NCBI GenBank assembly: GCA_030280995.1
Contig: JASXTE010000002.1
Location: forward strand, 33,903,683-33,967,682
Source of the DNA: Hemileia vastatrix
Taxonomy: Eukaryota; Basidiomycota; Pucciniomycetes; Pucciniales; Zaghouaniaceae
DNA length: 64,000 nt
Reading direction: 5' to 3'
Shown here piece after piece: positions 55,018-64,000 of the stretch. The translations under genes were made by a program, and so were the position numbers. The notes beneath the pieces were generated by a model that ran no database searches, was not told the origin of the DNA, and saw nothing but the letters and a program-made list of their open reading frames with translations. Numbering within the stretch: position 1 is the first letter of the stretch; each line of letters starts with the position of its first letter.

Positions 55018-56046
55018 TGTAAATTTTCAGTAGATACTTGCATAATTGCTGCATCCATTGTTACTGAAATGAGGTTTCACACCCTCATATGCAGATTCAG
55101 TTAGCAAACACGCGTTGGGAAAATTTCCTCACCCTTGTGTTGACTTGCCCATTCAGTAAATCTACTTTTTTTTCTTGCGTTCTCGCTACTCATTTCACTC
55201 TCCTCAAATTTTCAGATGGAACAACTCATACTTGATGAATTACTTACAATGGAAGAAGAAATAATTGTATTTACAGAATTGCTAAACTCATATGATACAA
55301 CAAGGCCCAAAAAAAAGAATTAATAAATTGAGACCATGTTGAAGGACATAATCGCTTGATGAAAGATTATTTCAATGTTAGTTGTACATACAACAACCAT
55401 CTCTTTAAACAACAATTCCGAATCAGAAAAGAACTATTTCAAAAGCTGTCTACAGATTTAAAGGAACATAATATCTTTTGGGTTTGGAAAAGTGTAAGTC
55501 AATTAACATATAATAGTTTTCTGACTCTAATTTGATATTCTACAGGACTGTTGTGGCCAAATTGGTTTATCACCAGAACAAAAAATTACTTCTGTTCTAT
55601 GTCATTTGGCCTATGGAGTCTCTGCTGATAGTACTGATGAATATGTTTGGATTGGTGAAACTACAGCACTAAAATGCCTCAAAATATTCATCAAAGATAT
55701 TATTACATTATATAAATCTGAATACTTACGTGAACCTACGCAGGAAGAAAAGAAATTTATTCTCTGAGAATATGAGGAACATGGTTTCCCAGGATGCCTT
55801 GGCACAATTGATGGCATGCATTGGGCTTGGAAAAATTGCCCAGGAGCATGGGCAGGTCAGTTTCAGGGCAAAGAAGGTTCACCTACAATGATTTTGGAGG
55901 TGGTTTCCATCAAAAGCTTACATTTCTGGAACTGCTTTTTTGGCTCCCCTGGCTCCTTGAATGATATTAACGTGCTTCACAGAAGCAGTATTTTTGATAA
56001 ACTTCTTTCAGGAACACAAGATACAATAAAATTTAAAATTAACCGA
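55018..56046 (+). pseudogene. Harbinger transposase copy B, truncated by Gypsy-3
   Basis: Head-to-tail repeat of copy A from the same left end (TAAATTTTCAGTAGATACTT): ATG 55216, intron 55494-55545, exon 2 to KFKIN at about 56042. It shares copy A's exon 1 frameshift but keeps Tyr where A has TAA (TGTACATAC). It has its own TGA at 55765 (FIL*EYEE, where A reads CAA). The first two catalytic Asp blocks remain; the Glu half is displaced beyond the window by Gypsy-3. Confidence 0.82.
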
Positions 56047-56048
56047 TG

Positions 56049-57154
56049 TGGTAGCCTAAAGTTTAGTATGGCACCTAAGTACGTAAATGGAGTTATTACG
56101 GCGTGCAAGATTGGAGTTATTATTTTGTTTTTATATATAAAAGTGTTTTATTTAATTTATTTGAGTTTTAAATATGAAGAAATTGGTCAAGAGCGAATGC
56201 CTACACGAAAACAATTTATTTTACGGAGAAAAATTATTTTTACGGTCTGAAGAATTTATAAGTATCAAGTCGAGTCACTCAAGAACCTTGGGAAATTTTT
56301 TCAGAATTTTTACTATTTTTCTTATATTTTTTTTAAATGAATTTTAAAGTTTTATAGAAATACTTACGTTTTTAGAAATTACTTAACTTTGATGAATTTT
56401 GACGGGGTAATTAGAGCTGCGCAGACTACGAAAATTAGTTTGGAATATAAAGGGGAAGTAGCTCTATCATGTGTAATTTTTCTAAATTTTTTAATATAGT
56501 TTTTAAGGTTCTAATTGAGTCCGGAAGTCCGGACGGACTCCGTTCCGACTCCGTACGGGCTCCTGATTGACTCTGGGAGAGCTCTGGAGGGGAAAACTTA
56601 GGCACGTGACTAGGAATACTTAAGCGCCTCTCAAACTCGAAATTGAGAGGGGGGATACATCATACAGCTTAATCTTTAACCACCACGGTCTCATTTTTTA
56701 TTACTCAACAAATTAAATAAATTTGTAATACCCTTATAACTTTATATTTTATATATAACATTTTAGAAATACTACTCAACAATTTAAATCACACTTCATA
56801 CAGGGTATCTTTAGAAAGGTCTTCATCGCTGGGACTTGATTATTGCTGTCTCATAAAAATTCAAATCATTATAAAAACATAAAAGTCAATCTTTTCAGAT
56901 CTTTCACTGGTACACCTTAATTGTTGTTATCAGTATTTCTTCCTCAACAGCCACTTTTACTTAAATCTCAATAAGCGTTAATTATTTTAGAGTTTCATTA
57001 TTTTTATCAATCAGATCCAAGTAGACTGGTTAGCTTAGTGATTTAGAATTCCCATTTTGTTATTTTTATTGGAAGGACGGGGTTTTCAGCTAAATCCACA
57101 TATCTCCTCCGGATTCTGCTTACAGCAAGGCAACTGTAAGAGTTTACCTTACCA
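56049..57154 (+). repeat. Gypsy-3 5' LTR
   Basis: Bounded by TGGTAGCCTAAAG at the Harbinger junction and ...CCTTACCA four bases before the primer-binding site. TGGTA/TACCA form short inverted ends. It starts inside what reads as a 48-codon extension of the Harbinger frame, which is fortuitous. The exact left base could be 56047. Confidence 0.7.
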
Positions 57155-57158
57155 TAGT

Positions 57159-57175
57159 TGGCGCCCAACGTGGGG
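57159..57175 (+). other. Gypsy-3 primer-binding site
   Basis: TGGCGCCCAACGTGGGG begins with TGG, complementary to a tRNA CCA end, and lies just inside the LTR, as expected for minus-strand priming. The specific tRNA was not determined. Confidence 0.75.
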
Positions 57176-57332
57176 TTTGATTTCTCTAGCTTTCTTTAAA
57201 GACTTACTTGGATCAAGAACGTTCTTAGCCTGCAAGAGGCTTATTTTCTGGAACTCTAATTGGATTTTTGTTATTGGCCTGCAAGAGGCTTGTTATTTTA
57301 TTGATTGTTAACGCTTTTCATTACTTATTGGG

Positions 57333-58646
57333 ATGTCTTCTTCTGCTGTTGCTTCTGGATCTTCTAACCCTTTTACTCCCTCAGTTAGAATTGTTTCTTG
57401 GGATGGCCCAAAGTTTGATGGGGAGGAGGTTAAATGGTTCATTAGCAGGTATGAAGCTGCTACTGCTGTTGATGGTGCTTCTCATGTGGATATGGTGAAG
57501 CAAGTTAGGTTTTTTATTGCTGATAGGGAGGTGGAAAAAGAGGTTATTTCTATGCAGGCATTCAAGGACAAGGATTGGGTTAAGCTTTCTAAAGCTATGG
57601 TTGATAGATGGGGTGTTAGGTTTACTATGATGGACCTCAATAAAATTGTTGGAGACTGGCAAGCAAAAGGTGGAGTTTCTTCTATGGCTGACTTAAAAAA
57701 GCTCTGTGTTCAGTTTGATGAAGTGGTGGAATATCTCATATTGGTGGACGAGTTAGTGCATGAGAACCAGGCAAAAGATTTGTTTTGGACAGCATGCAGC
57801 AGGGATATTCGAATGGATGTCTTGAAGGATCTTTCAAGAAAAGATTGGATGAAGGAGCTGCCTAATGGTGAGCAGAAACTGCCGGCTCTGGAGGTTATCA
57901 AAGAGAACATTCAGGCCCATCTCAAGTTGTTAGCATTGGACAAATATCAAGAGTCATGCACTCAATATGTTAGCAAGGTTAGCGAAGTTTTGGCCGAAAA
58001 CAACGATATTATGGTCAAAGCCCAGGAGGCCAAGAAGGCTCAAATGGGATTACCTGCTGCTAAAGTTGAGGGCAATGTAGATAATAAGATGGTCGATCAC
58101 TTGGCCGATTTAACGAAACAATTAAAAATATTTGTTCAAGAAACCCAGAAGGCCAATAAGGCCCCAATCGCTTCTTCGTTGAAGTCGACTTCTTATCAGT
58201 CTAGAGGTTATGAACGTCAAAATTATAATGGCAATAATAATGGTAACCGCTTCACAGGCAATGGGAGAAATGGTGGTAATGGTGGTAATGGATATAGAGG
58301 TGGCTATGATGAGCCAAAGGTGTGCTCCTATTGTAATAGGAGGGGGCACAGAGCAACAGTTTGTTTTGCTCTTGATAAGGATATGGATGCTGGGCGAGTT
58401 TTATTTGATGGTAAAGTTTATAAATTTCCTGATGGTTTGTTCATCAAGCCCAGTGATGGAAAGTCTCCTTCTGATTTGGTCAGAAGAAGTTTAAAGGCTG
58501 AAAGGAGAGCCAGATTTGAAGAGGTGACGGATGAAGATGTTAATGCCAAGGGTGGCAAAAATGGTAATGGTAATGGTGGTAAAGCTGACAAGGGCAAGGA
58601 GAAAGAGGTCAGTAAAGCCACATTTTCCACTTCTTTCGGAGTTTAG
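57333..58646 (+). CDS. Gypsy-3 Gag
   Basis: 437 residues from ATG 57333. A helical capsid-like region (SWDGPKFDGEEVKWFISRYE through about residue 200) is followed by a Gly/Asn-rich linker and the zinc knuckle CSYCNRRGHRATVC near residue 331 (Cx2Cx4Hx4C), then a basic Gly-Asn tail. By family it forms the particle and binds element RNA. The frame ends with TAG at 58644. The protease frame is open across this stop in the -1 frame, which suggests frameshift-linked expression, although no textbook slippery site was found at this junction. Confidence 0.85.
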   Translation: MSSSAVASGSSNPFTPSVRIVSWDGPKFDGEEVKWFISRYEAATAVDGASHVDMVKQVRFFIADREVEKEVISMQAFKDKDWVKLSKAMVDRWGVRFTMMDLNKIVGDWQAKGGVSSMADLKKLCVQFDEVVEYLILVDELVHENQAKDLFWTACSRDIRMDVLKDLSRKDWMKELPNGEQKLPALEVIKENIQAHLKLLALDKYQESCTQYVSKVSEVLAENNDIMVKAQEAKKAQMGLPAAKVEGNVDNKMVDHLADLTKQLKIFVQETQKANKAPIASSLKSTSYQSRGYERQNYNGNNNGNRFTGNGRNGGNGGNGYRGGYDEPKVCSYCNRRGHRATVCFALDKDMDAGRVLFDGKVYKFPDGLFIKPSDGKSPSDLVRRSLKAERRARFEEVTDEDVNAKGGKNGNGNGGKADKGKEKEVSKATFSTSFGV

Positions 58647-58681
58647 AGCTTGCGACGGTTGCCCAGGGAGAGGGTAGCTGT

Positions 58682-59941
58682 ATGGCTGGCGAATATGATG
58701 TTAATGCTGCTAGAAGAGCAGCTGCTACTAAGGCGAAGAGTAGCATTCAGAGCCAATTGAGGGCTAATCCTGGCAAGGCGAATAACAAAGTGAACCCTTA
58801 CTCTAAGGACAAGAATTCTAGTGCTCAAACTGCCGCCAACAAATTGAACCCTTACTCTAAGGACGAATTATATAAAATGCAGAAGGGGATTGCTGATATG
58901 GGGCCCCCTAGTTATGGCAAGTTTGATTTAAATGGTGAGCCTATGCCAGAGGATGATTCGGATTCTGAGGAGGACGTACCGTTGGTGTCTCTACCCAGAC
59001 CAAGTTTTAGCGGTCCCATCCCAATGGAGGGTGTAAGAATGACTAGCGATGGATCAGGATTAGTGCAAGAAGCTGGTGATGGAGTTAGGGTTATAGAAAG
59101 TGAAGATGTTATAATGGGGGGTGAAGATGGCTTGGTTGGACCTCAAGAGGTACCCAGGGCCAAGGTTGTTAAATCAAAGGTCCAGTATGAGCGGCCAGTA
59201 GTTTCTGGTCAAGCTAATGCGATGGACGCAGTTTTGAATAGGGTGAAGCAACTGCAGATTCCCTTATCTTTGGGGGAGTTATTTACAATTAGTCCGGCGC
59301 TTGCTGAAAAGCAAAAGAAGCATTTGACGAGGCGTCGGGTTTCCACTGGAGAGGTGGAATATATTTGTGAAAATGCTGAAAAGTTTGGGGAAGATTTAGA
59401 TACACATTTTTCCGCTCCCCTGGGTTACCTGGTGGTAACTCTTAACGGTAAAGAAGTAAAGGCCTTGGTCAATTCAGGGTCTCAAATTAATTTAATTTCA
59501 TTGGAGAAAGTGACGAGTATAGGCTTGCCAATTAAAAGTGGCACTGGGGGAAACCTCAGAGGCATTGGAGGGCATGCAACTGAGCTGATGGGTACAGCTG
59601 AGCATGTCAGGTTAGGCATTGGTGGATCTGTTGGTAAGGTTCACTTTTATGTGGCCAGAGGAACAGTCAAAACTGTTCTTGGTGGTCCTTTTTTGATGGA
59701 TTTTGAGGCCAGGATAGGGTATCAAGCTGGCATGGGGATTAGTTTGGAGATCACTGGTGAAGATATGCGGAGGTTACATATGCAGTTAGCGCCTCCTGGA
59801 GATGAAGGTTGGGAAACACGGCCAGGGATTACTACTCTGTGCCAGTGTTGTGTTTGCACCAAGAAGCGGCATATAAAACGGACGGCTTCTGGTGAATTAT
59901 GTTTGTTGGAAAGGGATGAATGCCCTCATTTTTTGGGGTAG
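58682..59941 (+). CDS. Gypsy-3 protease frame with Asn at the catalytic position
   Basis: 419 codons from ATG 58682, open further upstream in the same frame into gag. An acidic N-terminal half is followed by an aspartic-protease fold: VKALVNSGSQINLIS near residue 264, LRGIGGHATELMG, then VKTVLGGPFLMDF. Family members have DSG where this copy has NSG (AAT at 59471-59473), so the protease should be inactive. A Cys-rich tail (LCQCCVCTKKRH) follows. The frame ends in CATTTTTTGGGGTAG, which contains a TTTTTTG slippery heptamer directly before the stop. Confidence 0.82.
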   Translation: MAGEYDVNAARRAAATKAKSSIQSQLRANPGKANNKVNPYSKDKNSSAQTAANKLNPYSKDELYKMQKGIADMGPPSYGKFDLNGEPMPEDDSDSEEDVPLVSLPRPSFSGPIPMEGVRMTSDGSGLVQEAGDGVRVIESEDVIMGGEDGLVGPQEVPRAKVVKSKVQYERPVVSGQANAMDAVLNRVKQLQIPLSLGELFTISPALAEKQKKHLTRRRVSTGEVEYICENAEKFGEDLDTHFSAPLGYLVVTLNGKEVKALVNSGSQINLISLEKVTSIGLPIKSGTGGNLRGIGGHATELMGTAEHVRLGIGGSVGKVHFYVARGTVKTVLGGPFLMDFEARIGYQAGMGISLEITGEDMRRLHMQLAPPGDEGWETRPGITTLCQCCVCTKKRHIKRTASGELCLLERDECPHFLG

Positions 59942-62826
59942 CAGGGGCTGATCACTCTAATGTTGTAATCTCTCCTCAGGATGAGATCCCGGATTGCAAT
60001 AGGTCAGCTCACTTGGAGATAATTCAAGTGGATACTCAATTATTTTCTGTTAATATTACTTTGGAGTGCAAATACATTATGGACTTTTCTATATGTTTAT
60101 TGGATTTACCTTGTTTTTCTATAAAATTTAAAAATGGTGAAAAAGGCAAAATGGGCCAAATTAGGATGGATAAAGGTTGGAAGGGTATGTTTTATGACCT
60201 CCAGAAAGAGGTTAAACTGCAATTATCTCCTTCTATTTTGGACCTCCAGCAAGAGGGTAAACTGCGAAAAACTTATCAAAACCAAATTAAAAATCTCAGT
60301 ATAAGTAAAACACAAAAAAATAACTTATGTGAAAATGTTATTCCGGACCTCCAGCAAGAGGTTAAACTGCAAGTATCTCCTTCTATTATGGACCTCCAGC
60401 AAGAGGGTAAACTGCGAAAAACTTATCAAAACCAAATTAAAAATCTCAGTATAAGTAAAACACAAAAAAATAACTTATGTGAAAATGTTATTCAGGACCT
60501 CCATCAAGAGGTTAAACTGCAAGTATCTCCTTCTATTATGGACCTCCAGAAAGAGGGTAAACTGCAAATATCACATCAAAACACGATTAAAAATCTCAGT
60601 ATAAGTAAAACACAAAAAAATAATTTATGTGAAAATGTTATTCCGGACCTCCAGCAAGAGGTTAAACTGCAATTATCTCCTTCTATTTTGGACCTCCAGC
60701 AAGAGGGTAAACTGCAAAAATCTCATCAAAACCAAATTAAAAATCTTGGTATAATTAAAACACAACAAAATAATTTTTGTGAAAATTCGATTTCGGTTCT
60801 CCAGCAAGAGGTTAAACTGCCAACTTTCTTTACGGGTGATTTACTGTTGGATAAGGGAAGCAAAGGTGTTGGAAAATCTGTTTATAAATTAGACGAGGGA
60901 AAGGAGAAAAGGGTAAAATTTAATAATGAAATAAAATATTTTTCTAATTTTTCTTATTCCGATTATGGCGATGAAGAAGATTCATTTGATGAAAGTTTTA
61001 ATGGCGATACAAAAGAAAATGTTTTACCTCAAGTTTATTTAGATGTGGACGCAGCCAAATATAAGAAGGTAGCAAATAAAGTTCGACCTATTAATGAACC
61101 ACTACCTGCTGAATTAAATCCACCTTTGAGAAGACCAAGGTTATCAAGAGATCCTTATGAAAGTCCCTTGGTAAAGAATCCGCCTGAATTTTCTGAGACG
61201 TCAAGAATCACTTTTGAGAGACTGGGTGTTGTTAATTTTGGACCTGATGGTTGGTTGTCTGGAGAAGAGAAGAAGTTGTTGTTGGATGTGATGGTCAAGC
61301 GACAGAAGGCCATTGCTTTTGTAGAAGAGGAGAGGGGTGTGTTGAAGCATTCCTATGGGGAGCCTTACAAGATTCCTGTGGTATGTCATGAACCGTGGCA
61401 GCAGAAACCAATTCCTATTCCGGCTGCATTAAAAGAAGCCTATATTGAAGTTGTCAGAGAACGGATACGCACTGGACTGTATGAGCAATCAATGTCAAGT
61501 TATTCTAGTCCGGTATTTTGTATCAAGAAACCAAATGGCAAGCTTAGAGTTGTTCATGATCTTAGGGAATTAAATAGGGTTACAATAAAGGATGCTGGGA
61601 TACCACCTAGTGCTGAGGCGTTTGTTGAAGCGTTTTCAGGGAGAGTGTGTTATGGTTTTGGAGATATTATGGGTGGATATGATGAGAGAGAGTTACATCC
61701 CGACTCAAGGCCTCTCACTACATTCGATACGCCACTTGGACGTTTACAGTTAACAAGATTACCTCAAGGAGCAACAAATTTGGTTGCAGTTTATCAAGCT
61801 CAGATGGCTTGGATCCTTCAAGATGAAATTCCACAATATGCTAAAATCTTTATAGATGATGGAGGAATTAAGGGACCAACAACCGACTATGATAACCAGG
61901 TTTTGGAAGAGAATCCCAGGATACGCAAATTCATTTGGGAGTTTGCAATTACATTAGAAAGAATCTTGTTTCAAATTGAAGAGGCTGGTTTAACTATTTC
62001 AGGTTCAAAATTTTCATGTTGTGTGCCAGCCTTAGAAATATTAGGCCATGTGGTATGTAGAGAGGGTAGGATTATGTCCAAGAAGAAAGTTAACAAAATT
62101 CAGTCCTGGCCAAGACCCAAGAATACAACTGAAGTTAGAGGATTTTTAGGCGTTTGTGTATATGTTAGAATGTTTATCAAGGACTTTTCTTCATTGGCAG
62201 CTCCATTGAGACGGTTAACGAGAAAGGATGCAGACTGGGAGTGGGATGAAGAGTGTGAGAAGGCGTTTGTGAAGTTGAAGGAGGTTGTGGGGAAGGATTT
62301 AGTCCTGCACAAGTTGGATTATGGAAAAGATGCTGGTAGAATTTATTTAGCAGTTGATTCAAGTCAGGTTGCAGCTGGGGCGGTTTTGTCTCAGATGGAT
62401 AAAGCTGGTTATATCAGGCCAGTTAGGTATGAATCTGTAGTATTTACTGAGGTCGAATCAAGATATTCTCAACCGAAATTGGAATTATGTGGTGTGGCAA
62501 AAATACTGAAGAAACTTCAGCATATTTTGTGGGGGAAACATTTTGAGTTGCAAGTGGATGCGAAATTGTTAATCCAGATGATTAATTCCCCAAGTTTACC
62601 GAACACACCCTTGACGAGATGGGTAGCTTTTATTCAACATTTTTCGTTCAATTTAGTTCATAAGCCTGGAACAACTTTTACTATGCCAGATGGTTTATCA
62701 AGGAGACCACCCACTGAAGAAGATTCAGACTCAGAAGAGTTCGATGAAGATATACCTATTATCAAAGCCAGCACTAAAGGAGCTGAAGACTTTCCATACC
62801 TCCCCCATGAGTTTAAACTGGCATGA
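59920..62826 (+). CDS. Gypsy-3 RT-RNase H frame with repeat array
   Basis: 968 codons. After an N-terminal linker, four 50-residue tandem repeats plus a partial fifth (DLQQEVKLQ, SPSI, QNQIKNLSISKTQKNNLCEN) occupy about residues 93-310. Then comes RT (CIKKPNGKLRVVHDLRELNR, FIDD at 644-647, NKIQSWPRPKNTTEVRGFLG) and RNase H from about 805 (IYLAVDSSQVAAGAVLSQ) to VHKPGTTFTMPDGLSRRP. RT usually has YxDD; FIDD keeps both Asp. The frame stops at TGA 62824-62826 but continues in register into the next frame. The repeat block between protease and RT is not part of the standard pol layout. Confidence 0.85.
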   Translation: MPSFFGVAGADHSNVVISPQDEIPDCNRSAHLEIIQVDTQLFSVNITLECKYIMDFSICLLDLPCFSIKFKNGEKGKMGQIRMDKGWKGMFYDLQKEVKLQLSPSILDLQQEGKLRKTYQNQIKNLSISKTQKNNLCENVIPDLQQEVKLQVSPSIMDLQQEGKLRKTYQNQIKNLSISKTQKNNLCENVIQDLHQEVKLQVSPSIMDLQKEGKLQISHQNTIKNLSISKTQKNNLCENVIPDLQQEVKLQLSPSILDLQQEGKLQKSHQNQIKNLGIIKTQQNNFCENSISVLQQEVKLPTFFTGDLLLDKGSKGVGKSVYKLDEGKEKRVKFNNEIKYFSNFSYSDYGDEEDSFDESFNGDTKENVLPQVYLDVDAAKYKKVANKVRPINEPLPAELNPPLRRPRLSRDPYESPLVKNPPEFSETSRITFERLGVVNFGPDGWLSGEEKKLLLDVMVKRQKAIAFVEEERGVLKHSYGEPYKIPVVCHEPWQQKPIPIPAALKEAYIEVVRERIRTGLYEQSMSSYSSPVFCIKKPNGKLRVVHDLRELNRVTIKDAGIPPSAEAFVEAFSGRVCYGFGDIMGGYDERELHPDSRPLTTFDTPLGRLQLTRLPQGATNLVAVYQAQMAWILQDEIPQYAKIFIDDGGIKGPTTDYDNQVLEENPRIRKFIWEFAITLERILFQIEEAGLTISGSKFSCCVPALEILGHVVCREGRIMSKKKVNKIQSWPRPKNTTEVRGFLGVCVYVRMFIKDFSSLAAPLRRLTRKDADWEWDEECEKAFVKLKEVVGKDLVLHKLDYGKDAGRIYLAVDSSQVAAGAVLSQMDKAGYIRPVRYESVVFTEVESRYSQPKLELCGVAKILKKLQHILWGKHFELQVDAKLLIQMINSPSLPNTPLTRWVAFIQHFSFNLVHKPGTTFTMPDGLSRRPPTEEDSDSEEFDEDIPIIKASTKGAEDFPYLPHEFKLA
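59929..59935 (+). promoter_or_regulatory. Candidate -1 ribosomal frameshift site
   Basis: T TTT TTG is positioned in the X-XXY-YYZ phase of the protease frame, four bases before its TAG. Slipping back one base leads straight into the RT frame (FFGVAGADHSN). The ATG of the RT frame (59920) also overlaps the protease end, so reinitiation is an alternative. Confidence 0.55.
60198..60825 (+). repeat. 150-bp tandem repeats in Gypsy-3 pol
   Basis: Four full units (starts about 60198, 60347, 60496 and 60646) and a partial fifth at 60797. Each unit holds two copies of GACCTCCAGCAAGAGGTTAA, whose ACCTC/GAGGT arms can pair around CAGCAA. A tenth copy lies at 62856 in the next frame. In-frame repeats of 50 codons preserve the reading frame. 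Confidence 0.92.
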
Positions 62827-62829
62827 CTA

Positions 62830-64000
62830 TTGTGTTTAGATTATGGTGATGATGACCTCCACCAAGAGGATAAACTGGAAAATAGTTTTTATGTTAATAA
62901 AGGTGTTGGAAAAGGTGTAGATAAATTCGGCAGAGAGGAGGTAGAAGAAGATGTGGTGTATGTAGAGGAAGATGGATTGGTAGTGTGGGATAGTAGAAAA
63001 TTAAGGAATGGTGTATATGTTGGAGAATTAGAGAATTTAAATAAAAGGGTGGATAAAGAGAAAGAGGTATTTTCAAATACGGTTTACAAAGGATCCAAAG
63101 GTTCAGAAGAAAAACGTCAACATAGATCGATTAAAGATTTATTTAGGGGTCAACGATTATTGGCTCATTCATGTGCAGGTGATATTGGTGATAGAGAAGT
63201 CCCTATTGATGTTATATTAATCGATTTTCAAGATGAAGTCTGGGGTCAGACTGGTTTTTATTTTTTGTTAGTCAAATATTTGTTGACTTTAGAGAGGCCA
63301 GAAGATTGTGAAGACGATGAATGGGTGGCTATCAAGAGGAAGTCAACTACGTTTTACCTATCTGGTCGACGTTTAATGAGGAGGAGGTATCCAAATCCGC
63401 AAGTAGTTATAACTCAACAGAAGGGGCAAGAATTAGTTTTGAAATCACTGCATGAAGATCTCGGGCATAGAGGCGTTGGAGAAACGTTTATAAGAATTTC
63501 TGATTGATTTTGGTGGCCTGGAATGAAGATGGCTGTTAAACAGTGGGTTCAGTCATGCGAAGAATGTCAAAGACGAAGTTATTTAAGGCCAAAAGAACCT
63601 GGATGCGCGACCGGTGAATATACGCTCTTTGGGAGAGTTAGTTTAGATGCCGTTCATATAAAAGAGAGACGGTATAAATATTTAATAGTGGCCAGAGATG
63701 ATTTATCTGGTTGGGTAGAGGCAGCGCCTCTTATTAATTTAACTGCCAAAAATGTGGCAGAATTTTTTTTGAATAATTGGGTATATAGGTATGGGGTGAT
63801 GAAGTTGGTAACGGTAGATGGAGGTCCTGAATTTGGGACAGAGTTTAAAGAGGCCGTATTGAAAGTTGGATCAAAGTTTAGGGTAGCAACCCCATATTAT
63901 CCTGAAGCTGAAGGCATGGTTGAAAGAGGGCATCAAGTTATCAAGGATGCTTTAGTTAAAATGTGTGGGACAAGTGCCAAAAAGTGGAGGCACTATTTAC
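62830..64000 (+). pseudogene. Gypsy-3 integrase region, two in-frame TGA stops, runs off window
   Basis: In register with the RT frame after TGA 62824. A linker carries one repeat motif (DLHQEDKLEN), then KRQHRSIKDLFRGQRL, the zinc domain (SLHEDLGHRGVGETFIRISD, then after TGA 63505 FWWPGM...CEECQRR) and the integrase core (VSLDAVHI with the first Asp, TVDGGPEF with the second Asp, EAEGMVERGHQ with the Glu) up to position 64000. Both stops are explained by CGA-to-TGA changes. No other frameshift is seen. Confidence 0.82.

Larger units (their letters stand above)
56049..64000 (+). mobile_element. Gypsy-3: third Ty3/gypsy lineage, right end outside window
   Basis: LTR, primer site, gag, protease, RT/RNase H and integrase in order. 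Nearly 8 kb are visible and the 3' LTR lies beyond 64000. It is inserted in Harbinger copy B. Codon and base use are richer in GC than Gypsy-B. Gag, protease and RT lie in three successive frames (each -1 to the last), unlike the single-frame Gypsy-B. Only one LTR is visible, so age cannot be judged. Confidence 0.88.

Noticed and set aside
2814..63507. TGA read as Trp (alternative genetic code)
   Set aside because: Host-like and intact frames use TGG for Trp and some genuine frames end in TGA (for example 54652-54654); several TGA sites suit an ancestral Arg (CGA) better.

Overview
The window looks like nuclear DNA from a transposon-swollen, very AT-rich fungal genome. Introns are short (52-64 nt, GT-AG). 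A small secreted protein carries Kex2-type cleavage sites. The mobile elements are chromodomain Ty3/gypsy, Ty1/copia, PIF/Harbinger of the 'plant transposon protein' type, Tc1/mariner, and a decayed TET/JBP-like oxygenase. This mix fits a rust fungus (Pucciniales, for example Austropuccinia or Puccinia). That placement is inferred from the gene families; nothing here is species-diagnostic.

Layout. 1-1.6 kb: a Kex2-processed repeat secretory protein gene lying between two LTR ends in opposite orientation. 1.9-9.8 kb: a palindromic MITE, a Harbinger transposase pseudogene split by a solo LTR, a G/C-strand-asymmetric foldback, a dead TET/JBP-like gene, a tandem MITE-like array and a dead coiled-coil gene. 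9.8-20.7 kb: an old chromovirus (Gypsy-1, + strand) split by a second chromovirus (Gypsy-2, - strand, two 1,493-bp LTRs, ATTCA target duplication) and by a small palindromic element. 20.7-30.1 kb: gene-poor DNA with a ~73-bp satellite showing a four-monomer higher order, two dead Tc1/mariner elements, three MITE copies and a terminal-inverted-repeat element. 30.1-40.1 kb: a structurally complete, young chromovirus (Gypsy-B, 9,184 bp, GAGAG target duplication) sitting inside an older LTR. 40.1-47.3 kb: a less AT-rich island with no recognised transposon ORF, gene-like exons and decayed coding stretches, ending in a spliced gene with a C-terminal zinc finger. 47.5-52.8 kb: a copia element (ATTGT target duplication) with a nearly intact polyprotein but a dead integrase. 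53.2-56.0 kb: two head-to-tail Harbinger copies. 56.0-64.0 kb: a third gypsy lineage (Gypsy-3), inserted in the second Harbinger copy and running off the end.

Most genes serve element replication: Gag for particles, protease for maturation, RT/RNase H for cDNA, integrase with or without a chromodomain for insertion, and DDE transposases for cut-and-paste. The likely host genes are the Kex2-repeat secretory protein near the start and the zinc-finger gene near 46-47 kb.

The most interesting items are: (1) the Kex2-repeat peptide precursor; (2) Gypsy-B's Gag region, open in two frames, with good splice signals and an overlapping stop/start; (3) Gypsy-3's TTTTTTG slippery heptamer at the PR/RT junction and its array of hairpin-encoding 150-bp repeats inside pol; (4) the TET/JBP-like oxygenase relic; (5) the higher-order satellite; (6) catalytic Asp-to-Asn changes in two otherwise open elements. 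In-frame stops in several dead frames are all TGA, as expected from CGA-to-TGA decay.
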